This document shows positions 7,804-16,361 of a stretch of DNA of 64,000 bases, one piece after another. The translations under genes were made by a program, and so were the position numbers. The stretch is from Thalassobius sp. I31.1 (GTDB lineage Bacteria; Pseudomonadota; Alphaproteobacteria; Rhodobacterales; Rhodobacteraceae). Numbering within the stretch: the first letter of the stretch is position 1; every line of letters begins with the position of its first letter. The DNA is taken from contig NZ_PWAA01000007.1 of assembly GCF_003031585.1 (NCBI RefSeq), forward strand, positions 1-64,000. The letters run 5' to 3'. The notes beneath the pieces are model-generated. The model was not told where the DNA came from and did no database searches. It saw only the letters and a list, made by a program, of their open reading frames with translations.

Positions 7804-9804
7804 ATGTCTGTTTTATCTGACCATGGCCCGACAGAGGGGCCATATGAACGCTGGGTTTTTTCCGAAACCCATGGGCGGCCTTATGCTTTCCCGTCGATTG
7901 CGGCGGGGGGCACGGGAATTTATTCAGCCCTGATGGAAGAGGGGGGCAACCCTGCCGATCTGAATTACGCAAATCTGCGGATCCCGCCGCTTTGGAACCC
8001 TGGCAGTGTGCAGCCAGAAATCACGCCTTTTGCTTTTCGCGATGCCGTAACACCCGCCACCCCCGGTGCTGGTCTGCGCTATCGCCTGAACTTTCCGGTG
8101 CCGGTAGATACCTGGACCGGGGATTACCAGAAGGCGGATGATCCCGCCGGTTGGGCGCCGCCTGCGGTTCAACCAAGTGCAATTGTTGCGGTGATTGATG
8201 ATGCCATCCCCTTTGCCAACCGGGCATTCCTGGGCAGTGACGGCAAAACGCGGATCAGCCATTGCTGGCTGCAGGCTGGAATTGCTGTGGATCGTGCGCC
8301 GGTGCCTTTAGGCCGGGAATATACCAATGGTGCGATTGATCAGCTGCGGCAGGATACTCCGTCTGATGAAAACCGTCTGTACCAGCAGGCCGGTGCGGTT
8401 GATCCAGATATGGTCGAGCTTGGCGGTCATCTGAAACGGCACGGCACCCATGGCAGTCATATTCTGGGGCTTGCGGCGGGGAATACGTCGCTGTTCACCG
8501 GAGATTCCCAGGGCGATGACATTCAGATTATCGCCGTGCAGATGCCCAACACCATCGCCTGGGATACATCCGGGTTTGGTAAGGAAATGTATATGCTGTC
8601 GGCGCTGCATTACGTTTTTGAACGGGCGCGGCGGATTGCGGATCACTTTGGCGTTGATGAACTGCCGCTGATTGTGAATTTGTCTTATGGCTGGGGTGCG
8701 GGGCGTCATGACGGACAATCGCCAATGGAAATCGCGATTGAAGATCTGCTTGAAAAACGTCAGGCTGTGCAGCCCAAAACTGCGATTGTCATGCCTATGG
8801 GCAATGGCTTTACTGATAAGATGCACGCGCGGATCAGTGAGACGGATTTTGGCGGTAAGAAATACAACATCGGCTGGCAGGTGCAGCCGGATGACAATAC
8901 GTCAAGCTACCTGGAACTTTGGTTTCCCGAAGGATTTGATCCTGCAAAATACAGGCTGACCCTGAAACCACCGCCCGGCTACAGCCTGGATCAGAAGGCT
9001 GTGCTGAAGATCCGGGGCAGTGATTCCGTTCAGTTTAGGGACGTTCATATGGGTGGCGAGGTGGTCGGGCAGATGTCTGCGGATCACAGCCGGGGCAATC
9101 GCTGGCGTTTTATGCTGGCTCTGATCCCGTCGACCTATTGTGCGGATCAGTCCCGTAGCGCCCCTGCCGGGCGCTGGACGGTGAAACTGCGCCGCAAAGG
9201 CAATGCGCCGGATATCCCAAAAGGGGATGACCTGCTGATCTGGGTACAGCGCGATGATGATCCGGCGATGTTGCAGAGCCGCGGACGGCAGAGCTATCTG
9301 GTCAAACCGCGCAAACAGGGTTCAGAGATCACACAACCGCCGTACCAGAAGTATAAAGATGAGATCCCGGGGATTTCCGGTTTTGGGTCTATGAACGCTG
9401 TGGCGTCCTCTTCGCGGACCACGCGGGTCAGTGGCTATGTGCAACATAATAAGCGGCCTGCCGACTATGCGGGCAGTGGTCGCCTGCATGTGCAGGAGAA
9501 ACAGGATCCGGCACCTGTGGGTGCGCAAACCCTGATCGTCGCCTGTTCTGATCAAAGCCCATCCAGTCCCGGCATTCCGTCAACCGGTGTTCTGTCGGGG
9601 TCGCGCACGCGGCTTGTGGGCACAAGTGCTGCGGCCCCAGCGGTGGCGCGGCTGATGGTGCTGAATGCGGCGGCGGGGCGTGATCTGACTGATGGGCTCA
9701 ATAGCACTGCCGCGCTTTACAGGTCGGAAAAAGACAATGGAAATACCCAGGCGCAACACAAAGCCCGGATGGGGGATTTCACGGCGTCACCTGTCACGCG
9801 GTGA
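7804..9804 (+). CDS. subtilisin-like (S8) serine protease
   Basis: 666 residues. The S8 catalytic triad is readable: Asp132 in VAVIDDA, His213 in RHGTHGSH, and Ser608 in GTSAAAPAVARL; MPMGNGF is a likely oxyanion-hole region. Between His and Ser lies an insert of several hundred residues, partly beta-rich (about 360-500), much longer than in plain subtilisins. No signal peptide or pro-peptide is evident, so it acts in the cytosol or leaves by a non-Sec route. It starts 8 bases after the PAP2-fold gene and is followed by a strong terminator. The natural substrate is unknown; the neighbouring Gly-rich protein or the TPR regulator are candidates because of linkage only. Confidence 0.82.
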   Translation: MSVLSDHGPTEGPYERWVFSETHGRPYAFPSIAAGGTGIYSALMEEGGNPADLNYANLRIPPLWNPGSVQPEITPFAFRDAVTPATPGAGLRYRLNFPVPVDTWTGDYQKADDPAGWAPPAVQPSAIVAVIDDAIPFANRAFLGSDGKTRISHCWLQAGIAVDRAPVPLGREYTNGAIDQLRQDTPSDENRLYQQAGAVDPDMVELGGHLKRHGTHGSHILGLAAGNTSLFTGDSQGDDIQIIAVQMPNTIAWDTSGFGKEMYMLSALHYVFERARRIADHFGVDELPLIVNLSYGWGAGRHDGQSPMEIAIEDLLEKRQAVQPKTAIVMPMGNGFTDKMHARISETDFGGKKYNIGWQVQPDDNTSSYLELWFPEGFDPAKYRLTLKPPPGYSLDQKAVLKIRGSDSVQFRDVHMGGEVVGQMSADHSRGNRWRFMLALIPSTYCADQSRSAPAGRWTVKLRRKGNAPDIPKGDDLLIWVQRDDDPAMLQSRGRQSYLVKPRKQGSEITQPPYQKYKDEIPGISGFGSMNAVASSSRTTRVSGYVQHNKRPADYAGSGRLHVQEKQDPAPVGAQTLIVACSDQSPSSPGIPSTGVLSGSRTRLVGTSAAAPAVARLMVLNAAAGRDLTDGLNSTAALYRSEKDNGNTQAQHKARMGDFTASPVTR

Positions 9805-9826
9805 TGAAATAATTTCCATATATTAA

Positions 9827-9854
9827 GGGCCCGTCAACATGTTGGCGGGCCTTT
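9827..9854 (+). terminator. terminator of the regulator-PAP2-protease cassette
   Basis: GGCCCGTCAAC and GTTGGCGGGCC form an 11-bp stem with one G-T pair, followed by TTTG. It starts 23 bases after the protease stop codon. Confidence 0.75.
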
Positions 9855-9876
9855 GTGCGTCCACTCGGTTTAGCGG

Positions 9877-9912
9877 GAATTACCTGTGAAAAAGAAATTT
9901 CACAGGTAATTC
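9877..9912. repeat. perfect 15-bp inverted repeat
   Basis: GAATTACCTGTGAAA (9877-9891) and its exact reverse complement TTTCACAGGTAATTC (9898-9912) flank a six-base loop, AAGAAA. There is no T-run after it on either strand, so it is not a standard terminator. The AT-rich perfect arms could be a protein-binding palindrome or an RNA hairpin. Confidence 0.7.
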
Positions 9913-9977
9913 ACTCTCAGTCTGTGCTGGGGTGACGTATGGTTAACTCAGATCCGAAGTGTTGATCTCTTCCTCTT

Positions 9978-10016
9978 CACCCGGGTTCGTCGGCCAGATT
10001 ATTTACTGTCCGGGTG
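9978..10016. other. 7-bp inverted repeat with 25-base loop
   Basis: CACCCGG (9978-9984) and CCGGGTG (10010-10016) are exact complements. It is the weakest of the four hairpins in this gap and is listed because of the company it keeps. Confidence 0.35.
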
Positions 10017-10113
10017 CTATTTAAATTCACCATGCGTGGTGCTTTTCATCATCTGCCTGCTTGTTGGGGCGCATATATAGATCGAAGTGTTTGGCACAAA
10101 TTTATTATATCTC

Positions 10114-10151
10114 CTGGTGGCTGCTCCATCCCATACTCCGGCAGCCACCAG
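10114..10151. other. perfect 11-bp inverted repeat (hairpin)
   Basis: CTGGTGGCTGC (10114-10124) and GCAGCCACCAG (10141-10151) form an 11-bp perfect stem around 16 bases. No T-run follows. Confidence 0.6.
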
Positions 10152-10170
10152 TCAGTTCCGTCACGAGTGA

Positions 10171-10197
10171 GACCGCAGGTTCTATGATCCTGCGGTC
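10171..10197 (+). terminator. 9-bp stem-loop with short T-run, overlaps end of Ldh2-type gene
   Basis: GACCGCAGG (10171-10179) and CCTGCGGTC (10189-10197) form a perfect stem followed by TTT on the plus strand. It overlaps the last codons of the minus-strand gene ending at 10182, so it would stop plus-strand transcripts leaving the hairpin region. Confidence 0.5.
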
Positions 10198-11210
10198 TTT
10201 ATCACGTCGCGGATCTGATCCAGCACGTCTGTTGCGGCATTCACCCCGTCCTGCATCGCGCGCGCGCGCATTTTCAGGCGGCCATCGCCGGGAATGCGTG
10301 CGTCACCATTGTCGATAATCTCGGCACTGATGCGGTTGATGTATTCATTGAACATCGGGTTGCCGAAGCGGTTGGGATCAATCGCGATTACGGTGGAACC
10401 GCCTTTGATGTTCAGCGCGCCATGGGCTTCGCGATCCTGGTTATCAACGGAAAGCGTGCCACCCGCCAGCGCCGCCCCCAGGACTTCAACAAGGAAAGCA
10501 ATCGCCGCGCCCTTATGTTCGCCGAAAGGCAGCAGGCTGCGGGTATCAAGGATTGCGTCGGGATCGGTGGTTTTGCTGCCATCGGGGGCAAGTCCTGCGG
10601 GGTAGGGCAGGTGATGACCTTCGGCGGCGGCCATGCGGATATCCATCAGCGCGACCATGGAAGATGCCTGATCCCAGACGATTGGTGCCTGGCCTTCACG
10701 CGGGCAGGCAAAGGCCATGGGGTTTGTGCCGAAAACCGGACGCGTGCCGCCCTGGGGCACCACCATGGACAGTGAGTTGATCACGCCAATAGCTACAAGA
10801 CCGGCTTCGGCCAGGGGTTCCACATCAAAGCGAAGCCCGGCCAGGTGGTGACAGTTTTTGCAGGAAAAGGCGGCGATACCATTTGTCCGCGCCATTTCAA
10901 TCAGCTGATCATGGGCAAGACTGGCGGCGTGCTGGTAATACCCATTGTCCGCGTCCCCCTGCAAAGCCCCAGCCGCTGTACGGGTGACCACAGGTTTTGC
11001 ATCAGGGTTGGCATAGCCAGAGGTAAAGCTTTGCGCATAAACCGGCAGCATCCGCAAACCATGGCTGCGGGGGCCGTCGCGTTCAGACCGGGTGACGATG
11101 GCGGCAAGAACCATACGTGCTTCGTCACTGACACCGCAGGCGCGGAAGGTTTCATTCGCAAGGTCGCGCACCTGATCCAGGGAAAGATTTTCTGTGGCCT
11201 GATCGCCCAT
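10182..11210 (-). CDS. Ldh2-family reductase, probable 1-pyrroline-2-carboxylate/1-piperideine-2-carboxylate reductase
   Basis: 342 residues of the malate/L-lactate dehydrogenase type 2 (DpkA-like) family. The family SHG motif is present at about His50 (GPRSHGLRMLP), followed by MVVPQGGTRPVFGTNPMAFACP and FGEHKGAAIAFLVEVL. Members reduce cyclic imino acids (to L-proline or L-pipecolate) or 2-oxoacids with NAD(P)H. The imino-acid role is favoured because the dehydratase at 362-1384 would make 1-pyrroline-2-carboxylate. It is the last gene of a three-gene operon, 17 bases after the MttB-like gene. Malate, lactate or ureidoglycolate dehydrogenase activity cannot be excluded. Confidence 0.75.
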   Translation of the reverse strand: MGDQATENLSLDQVRDLANETFRACGVSDEARMVLAAIVTRSERDGPRSHGLRMLPVYAQSFTSGYANPDAKPVVTRTAAGALQGDADNGYYQHAASLAHDQLIEMARTNGIAAFSCKNCHHLAGLRFDVEPLAEAGLVAIGVINSLSMVVPQGGTRPVFGTNPMAFACPREGQAPIVWDQASSMVALMDIRMAAAEGHHLPYPAGLAPDGSKTTDPDAILDTRSLLPFGEHKGAAIAFLVEVLGAALAGGTLSVDNQDREAHGALNIKGGSTVIAIDPNRFGNPMFNEYINRISAEIIDNGDARIPGDGRLKMRARAMQDGVNAATDVLDQIRDVIKTAGS

Positions 11211-11227
11211 TCTGACACCTTTGGGTT

Positions 11228-12736
11228 TTACGTGCTGTATTCAGCCCGTTTCTTGGCGACAAATTCATCCAAAGCGCCGCGCTGGTCAACGGGCATTGGG
11301 GGCTGGATGTAATTATCAAGGATACGTTTTGCCTCGATATTGCCCACGACCTCGGCGGTTTTGGCGCCTTCGGCTTCCCATTGCTCAAAACTGTCGTTGT
11401 TTTGCAGCATGTTCATATGCAGCGGATGTTCGCGGGTGTGGTCGGTACCAAGGAAGTGGCCGCCGGGACCGACCTCTGCGATATCCCCCAGAAGCGCATC
11501 CAGGTTTTCTTCCTGAAGGCCCGTGAAGAAGCGATGGAAGTTCTCCAGTTGTTGGGAATCCTGCACCCATTTGGAATAGCTGACGCCAAGCGCGCCTTCG
11601 AGGAAACCGGCGGAATGCACGATGTAATTACAGCCCCCCAGCAGCACGGGCCACATGGTGTTGGCGGTGTCATATCCGGCTTGAAGATCGGGGGATTTGG
11701 AACCCGTCCACATGGTGCAGCTACGCCATGGCACGCGGTAAAATCGCGCCATTTGACCCACGAGCAGGTTCATGAGGCCGGGTTCCGGCGACCCCATCAT
11801 CGGCGCACCGGTTTTCATAGAAACACCCATGATCGCCACACCCAGAACCATCGGACAGCCTTTGCGGATGATCTGGCTGTATGCCATGCCAGCCAGGCTT
11901 TCCGCGATCAGAAGCGCAACGCCACCTTGCGGTGAAGCGGGTGTGCTGGCACCCGCTAGAACGAAGGGCGACAAAAGGCAGGGCTGGTTTGCGGCTGCAT
12001 AGACACGCAAACTTTCCAGCATGGTTTCATCCCAGACCAGCGGGGTGTTGCAGTTGAGAAGGGACGTCAGAACGACGTTCTGATCAACGAAATCCTCACC
12101 AAAAACGATCTGTGCCATCTTCACGGTATCCCGCGCGGCGGTTTCGGACAGAACGGACCCTTTTATTGGTTTGTCTGTCAGGGTCAGCGCGGCGTGGACC
12201 AGTTCCAGGTGACGTTCCGGTACGGGAACATCCTGGGGTTCAACAGGCAGGATGCCGGGCACATGCATGGCCTGGCTCATCTGCCCAAGTTTGAAGAAAT
12301 TATGGGCATCCGCCAGTTGTGACGGGCGGCGGGTGCCGTCCAGATCATAAACAAAGGGCGCGCCGTAAGCATTGGCGAAGATCGACTTCTTGCCGCCGAC
12401 GTCCACCGTGCGATCACCATTGCGGGCGTGCAATGTGTAGCTTTCCGGCACGGTGGAAATCAGATCCATCAGCATATCGCGGCCAATGCGCACCCGTTCG
12501 CCCTGCACGTCGGCCCCGGCGCGTTTCCAGTCGGCCAGAGCTATTGGGTCGCGGAATTCGATGCCTGTGGTTTCCAGGATCGTCATGGCAGCGTTGTGGA
12601 TTTTTTCCACACCTTCGGGGCCAAGCAGATCGATCGGACCAACGGCACGATTCAGGGTTGGCAGATATACCGGTGCGGGATTGGTGCGGGCAGCGACCCG
12701 GCTGGCGCGGCCACCGCGTTTACGAGGTTCAGACAT
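11228..12736 (-). CDS. MttB-family (non-pyrrolysine) trimethylamine/betaine methyltransferase homologue
   Basis: 502 residues, matching the MttB superfamily (IHNAAMTILETTGIEFRDP near the start; GCPMVLGVAIMGVSMKTGAP and YRVPWRSCTMWTGSKSPD further on). There is no in-frame amber codon, so it belongs to the non-pyrrolysine group. Known members of that group demethylate quaternary amines such as glycine betaine and proline betaine and pass the methyl to a corrinoid protein. No corrinoid protein is encoded in this window; the partner is instead a DMGDH-like protein with a folate-binding GcvT domain, 23 bases upstream. Good ribosome site (AGGAG). Substrate by context: a proline-type betaine (inference). 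Confidence 0.8.
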   Translation of the reverse strand: MSEPRKRGGRASRVAARTNPAPVYLPTLNRAVGPIDLLGPEGVEKIHNAAMTILETTGIEFRDPIALADWKRAGADVQGERVRIGRDMLMDLISTVPESYTLHARNGDRTVDVGGKKSIFANAYGAPFVYDLDGTRRPSQLADAHNFFKLGQMSQAMHVPGILPVEPQDVPVPERHLELVHAALTLTDKPIKGSVLSETAARDTVKMAQIVFGEDFVDQNVVLTSLLNCNTPLVWDETMLESLRVYAAANQPCLLSPFVLAGASTPASPQGGVALLIAESLAGMAYSQIIRKGCPMVLGVAIMGVSMKTGAPMMGSPEPGLMNLLVGQMARFYRVPWRSCTMWTGSKSPDLQAGYDTANTMWPVLLGGCNYIVHSAGFLEGALGVSYSKWVQDSQQLENFHRFFTGLQEENLDALLGDIAEVGPGGHFLGTDHTREHPLHMNMLQNNDSFEQWEAEGAKTAEVVGNIEAKRILDNYIQPPMPVDQRGALDEFVAKKRAEYST

Positions 12737-12759
12737 GGTTTTCTCCTGAAGGCAGCTGG

Positions 12760-15189
12760 TTACGCGCGCGCACAGGCGCTGGAAGGATCATGGGCGCAGA
12801 TGTCGATGACTTCGGCCGCGCGCATTTCATTGTGCACAAGCACCTGCATTTTCGTGCCAGGCGCAGTCATATCCTGCGGAACAAGCGCCATGGCGATGTC
12901 GTGATTGCAGTAATAGGAAAACCCGCCAGAGGTCACACGACCGATCAGTGTCCCGTCGCTGTAAACGCCTTCGTCAAACATCACCGATGTATCGCAAAAG
13001 GGCAGCTTCAGGGTGACAAGAACCGGGTGATCACCTGCTTCTTTCTGGGCAATCAGGGCACCTTTACCGATGAAATCGCGGCCTTCCAGGGCAACAAAAC
13101 GGCCAAGGTCCGCCTCATAAGGTGTCAGATCCTTGCAGATTTCGCGATTGATCGCGCGGTAGGATTTTTCCAGACGCATGGATTCCAGCGCCTCAAGTCC
13201 AAAGGGCTTCACGCCAGCTTTCAGCAGCAGATCAACCAGATGGCGGTTGTAACCGACAGGGTGGTGGATTTCCCAGCCAAGTTCGCCTGTATAGCTGACG
13301 CGCAGCAGATGCACGCCTTTGGCATAGCCGACCTCGCCCATCTGGGCGGACAGCCATGGGAAGGCGGCGTTGGACAGATCATTGTCGGTCAACGGTTGCA
13401 GGATCTCGCGGATTTTTGGGCCGGCAAGTGCAATGACGCCCATGTTTTCGGAAATATCCTCAAGGATCACAGACCCATCGCGTGGCAGAAGCCGTTGCAA
13501 CTGATCCCAGTTATAAGACCGCCAGTTCGGGGTTGAGATCAGGTAGAAATCATTTTCGCCGTAGCGCACCACGGTATATTCCGCATCCATCCCGCCGTTG
13601 TCATTCAGCAGCAAAGTCAGTGTCATACGCCCGGTTTTCGGCAATTTATTCGCCATGATCCCATCCAGCCAGGCGGCGGCACCGGGGCCACGCACGGTGA
13701 ATTTCGTCATGGGCGACATTTCGATGAACCCGGCTTCTTCGCGGGTGCGACGGACTTCTTCCTGCACAAGTTCCATGTGGTCCGTGCGGCGGAAGCTGTG
13801 TTCGGGGATGGCTTCTTCCGACGTTTTCGCGAACCAGCGCGGGAATTCATACCCATTGAAGCTGGTCCAGACCGCACCCTGGGCGGTCAACAGATCATAG
13901 CTGCCGACGGTTTTCATTGGGCGGGCAGCGGGGAAATCTTCGCCGGGCACATGGGCGTCCATATGGGTGCCCCAGGTTTCGCGCACTTTATCCATCGTCC
14001 AGCGTTTGGACGCGTAATCAGAAAAACGGCGCGGGTCGAGTTCGGACATATCCATGCCGGGATCACCATTGATAATCCATTTCGCCAGCCGGTTCCCGAC
14101 CGTACCACCCCAGAGGATCCCGCCGGGCATGCCTTCGGCAAGCCACAGGTTGTCATGCCCGGGCGCGGGACCGGCCAGCGGCAGTTCATCCGGGGTCATC
14201 TGGAAGGGGCCGCGTGTGTTGGCTTTGATCCCGACTTCGCCAAGCGTTGGCACCCGTTCAATGGCGCGTTCCCACTGGGTTTCCACGGCGTCGAAATCTT
14301 CCGGCAGCAGGTCAGCACCGAAATCCGGCGGTACGCGATCTTCGGCAAAAAGTTTCAAATCTTTGGTGAATTCATAAGGGCCGAACTGAATGCCGCCCAC
14401 ATCTTCACGCAGATAAGCACCGTAATCCTCATCGCGCAGAATTGGGAATTCCGGAAGGCCTTCGGCCTTGCGCTCCTTCAGCAGGGGCACGGTTTCTGTT
14501 GTCCAGTACTGGTGCACAATCGGGATACAGGGCAGATCCAGACCCACGCGCCGGGCGTTTTCGCGAGCATAGTTTCCAGTGGCGAAAACCAGATGTTCAC
14601 AGGTGATTTCACCCTGATTGGTCACAACTTTCCAATGGCCGTTGTCCAGCTTCTCATAGCTCTGGGCTTCGGTGTTCTGATAGATTTTCGCACCCGCGTC
14701 ACGGGCAAGCTTTGCAAGCCCCATGGTGATATCAGCAGGGTTCACATAACCATCTTCGGTATGAAGAATGCCGCCGCGGATATCATCGCTTTGGTTCAGA
14801 AGGGGATAAATTTCGGCGATTTCTTCGGGCGTTACCAGTTTGCAGGGCACGCCCGCGGCCTCGGCAATCGAAATATAAGACTGGAATTCATCCCAGCGTT
14901 TTTCTGTGTTGGCGACACGCAGCTGACCGACTTTGCGCAGACCAACGGAGGCCCCCAGCTTTTCCTCAACCTCGCCGTAAATCCGGATGGTTTCCATCGT
15001 CATTTTGGAAATATTGTGCGAGCGCACGAAAGTCACCAAAAGCCCCGCTGCGTGCCAGGTAGAACCGGATGTCAGCGTGGTGCGTTCCAGCATCACCGCA
15101 TCCGAACAGCCGTGCTGCGTCAGCCCATACAGGATCGAAGCCCCAACACAGCCCCCGCCAACAACAACGGTTTTTGCATGTGATTTCAT
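12760..15189 (-). CDS. FAD-dependent dimethylglycine/sarcosine dehydrogenase-like protein with GcvT domain
   Basis: 809 residues. The N-terminal half is a DAO-type FAD domain (VVVGGGCVGASILYGL) with the SGSTWHAAG motif, whose His46 normally carries FAD covalently in dimethylglycine and sarcosine dehydrogenases. The C-terminal half from about residue 430 is a GcvT/aminomethyltransferase fold (MSPMTKFTVRGPGAAAWL, LRVSYTGELGWEIH, AINREICKDLTPYEADLGRFV), expected to bind tetrahydrofolate and capture the one-carbon unit. It is the first gene of the operon with the MttB homologue and the Ldh2 reductase and is transcribed away from the LysR gene. It may oxidise an N-methyl amino acid such as N-methylproline; the exact amine is unknown. 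Confidence 0.85.
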   Translation of the reverse strand: MKSHAKTVVVGGGCVGASILYGLTQHGCSDAVMLERTTLTSGSTWHAAGLLVTFVRSHNISKMTMETIRIYGEVEEKLGASVGLRKVGQLRVANTEKRWDEFQSYISIAEAAGVPCKLVTPEEIAEIYPLLNQSDDIRGGILHTEDGYVNPADITMGLAKLARDAGAKIYQNTEAQSYEKLDNGHWKVVTNQGEITCEHLVFATGNYARENARRVGLDLPCIPIVHQYWTTETVPLLKERKAEGLPEFPILRDEDYGAYLREDVGGIQFGPYEFTKDLKLFAEDRVPPDFGADLLPEDFDAVETQWERAIERVPTLGEVGIKANTRGPFQMTPDELPLAGPAPGHDNLWLAEGMPGGILWGGTVGNRLAKWIINGDPGMDMSELDPRRFSDYASKRWTMDKVRETWGTHMDAHVPGEDFPAARPMKTVGSYDLLTAQGAVWTSFNGYEFPRWFAKTSEEAIPEHSFRRTDHMELVQEEVRRTREEAGFIEMSPMTKFTVRGPGAAAWLDGIMANKLPKTGRMTLTLLLNDNGGMDAEYTVVRYGENDFYLISTPNWRSYNWDQLQRLLPRDGSVILEDISENMGVIALAGPKIREILQPLTDNDLSNAAFPWLSAQMGEVGYAKGVHLLRVSYTGELGWEIHHPVGYNRHLVDLLLKAGVKPFGLEALESMRLEKSYRAINREICKDLTPYEADLGRFVALEGRDFIGKGALIAQKEAGDHPVLVTLKLPFCDTSVMFDEGVYSDGTLIGRVTSGGFSYYCNHDIAMALVPQDMTAPGTKMQVLVHNEMRAAEVIDICAHDPSSACARA

Positions 15190-15371
15190 GTTCCGGTTCC
15201 TTTTGCCTGGCCGCGCACAGCCTTAAAATCAGGTGAAGTTAATCCCGCGTCCCACAGGCGGGCGTGGTCTGGCAATTGCAAAAAAAATCACCCAGAGTTA
15301 GAAAAACTAATCTGGATGGTGGTTGTGACTTCATTCAGGTTGGACCTAATCAAACCCGGGATCAGAACAAC

Positions 15372-16265
15372 TTGCCCAAACGCCCTTATGATCTGCCGCC
15401 CCTGAACGCGCTTGCCAGCTTTGAAGCGGCAGCACGTCATGTCAGTTTTAAAGCCGCCGCACGGGAGCTGAACGTGACACCAGCGGCTGTCAGCCATCAG
15501 GTGAAAGCGCTTGAGGCAGAACTTAACTGTGTGTTGTTCTATCGCGCCCACAAAGGGGTGGAACTGACAGAAACCGGGGCCTATCTGCTGGTGGCGCTTC
15601 AGAAAGGGTTTGAGGAAATCAGTGAAACGATTGGGCAATTGCGTGCGCGGCGTGCCCGATCTGCGGTAACGATCCGGTCCTCCACCGCTGTCAGTTCCTT
15701 CTGGCTGACGCCGAAACTTGCGCAGTTCTGGCAGAAATACGGGCATATACAGGTGGCTCAGGTGGTGGATGATTTCGCGACGGCAGCCTCGGATGTGGAT
15801 CTGAGCATTCATTACGGTGACCTCACGCAAGAATCCGGCCCCTGCCAGGCATTGTTTCATGACCGGATCACCGCCCTTGGCAGCCCGCGTTTTGCAGAAC
15901 GACATCAGATTACATCTGTTGAGGATCTGGCGCGGGTGCCGCTGATCCATCTGGATGCACCTGAAACAGGCTGGACGGACTGGACAGAATGGATGGCAGC
16001 GCTTGGGTGTTCTGCAGAAATGAACGCGGCCCACCGTGTAAACAATTACGTCATCGCACTGCAGGCGGCGCAGGATGATATGGGTGCAGTTCTGGGTTGG
16101 GGCGGGCTGATTTCCGATCTGGTGGAACGTGGCAAACTGGTGGAATTGGTGCCTGATACCATGTCTTCACCCCAGGATTTCTATATCAAGCTACACAATC
16201 AATCCTCTGACCGGGCGCGACTGGTTTTCAACTGGCTTGCACGGGAAGGGGCAGATCGAGGTTGA
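15372..16265 (+). CDS. LysR-family regulator (GcvA-like)
   Basis: About 297 residues if translation starts at the TTG at 15372 (LPKRPYDLPPLNALASFEAAARH), the usual GcvA-type beginning. The longer frame from 15264 would add 36 unlikely residues. Residues 12-70 are the LysR winged helix (VSFKAAARELNVTPAAVSHQVKALE); the rest is the substrate-binding fold. It is divergent from the DMGDH-MttB-Ldh2 operon with about 180 bases between them and is the likely activator of that operon, with an amine or imino acid as effector (inference). Confidence 0.83.
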   Translation: MPKRPYDLPPLNALASFEAAARHVSFKAAARELNVTPAAVSHQVKALEAELNCVLFYRAHKGVELTETGAYLLVALQKGFEEISETIGQLRARRARSAVTIRSSTAVSSFWLTPKLAQFWQKYGHIQVAQVVDDFATAASDVDLSIHYGDLTQESGPCQALFHDRITALGSPRFAERHQITSVEDLARVPLIHLDAPETGWTDWTEWMAALGCSAEMNAAHRVNNYVIALQAAQDDMGAVLGWGGLISDLVERGKLVELVPDTMSSPQDFYIKLHNQSSDRARLVFNWLAREGADRG

Positions 16266-16282
16266 GAAAGCCAGCCCTGAAA

Positions 16283-16294
16283 AATTGTATACAG
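16283..16294. promoter_or_regulatory. candidate GntR operator AATTGTATACAG
   Basis: AATTGTATACAG contains the perfect palindrome TGTATACA. The identical 12-mer occurs at 18731-18742 before the ThDP enzyme gene, and the following bases are also similar (GCGCACGA against GCACACGA). A second palindrome, CATACCGTATG, is at 16312-16322. Probable site of the GntR protein encoded at 17941-18639. Confidence 0.55.
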
Positions 16295-16361
16295 CCTTGC
16301 GCACGATAATTCATACCGTATGATGCCCGGGAATTTTCGTGGCAACAAAGGGGAGGTTGTG

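Larger units (their letters stand above)
9855..10181. other. hairpin-rich intergenic region without a convincing gene
   Basis: This is the gap between the convergent protease and Ldh2-type genes. It contains four separate inverted repeats (9877-9912, 9978-10016, 10114-10151, 10171-10197) and a short CACCA/TGGTG hairpin at 10030-10041 followed by TTTT. A 51-codon frame at 10032-10187 has no ribosome site and is not called. A structured RNA or mobile-element remnant is possible; no known RNA family was recognised. Confidence 0.5.

Noticed and set aside
10032-10187. 51-codon open frame in the hairpin-rich gap
   Set aside because: No ribosome site, stems overlap the frame, and the coding statistics look like chance; kept only in the region note.
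12319-13536. 405-codon plus-strand frame opposite MttB and the FAD protein
   Set aside because: It spans two real minus-strand genes in antisense and has no recognisable motifs.
13777-15183. 468-codon plus-strand frame opposite the DMGDH-like gene
   Set aside because: Shadow frame within a high-GC coding region; the minus-strand protein has clear FAD and GcvT motifs.
15264-15371. N-terminal extension of the LysR protein
   Set aside because: The added 36 residues have no LysR features; TTG at 15372 gives the typical beginning.
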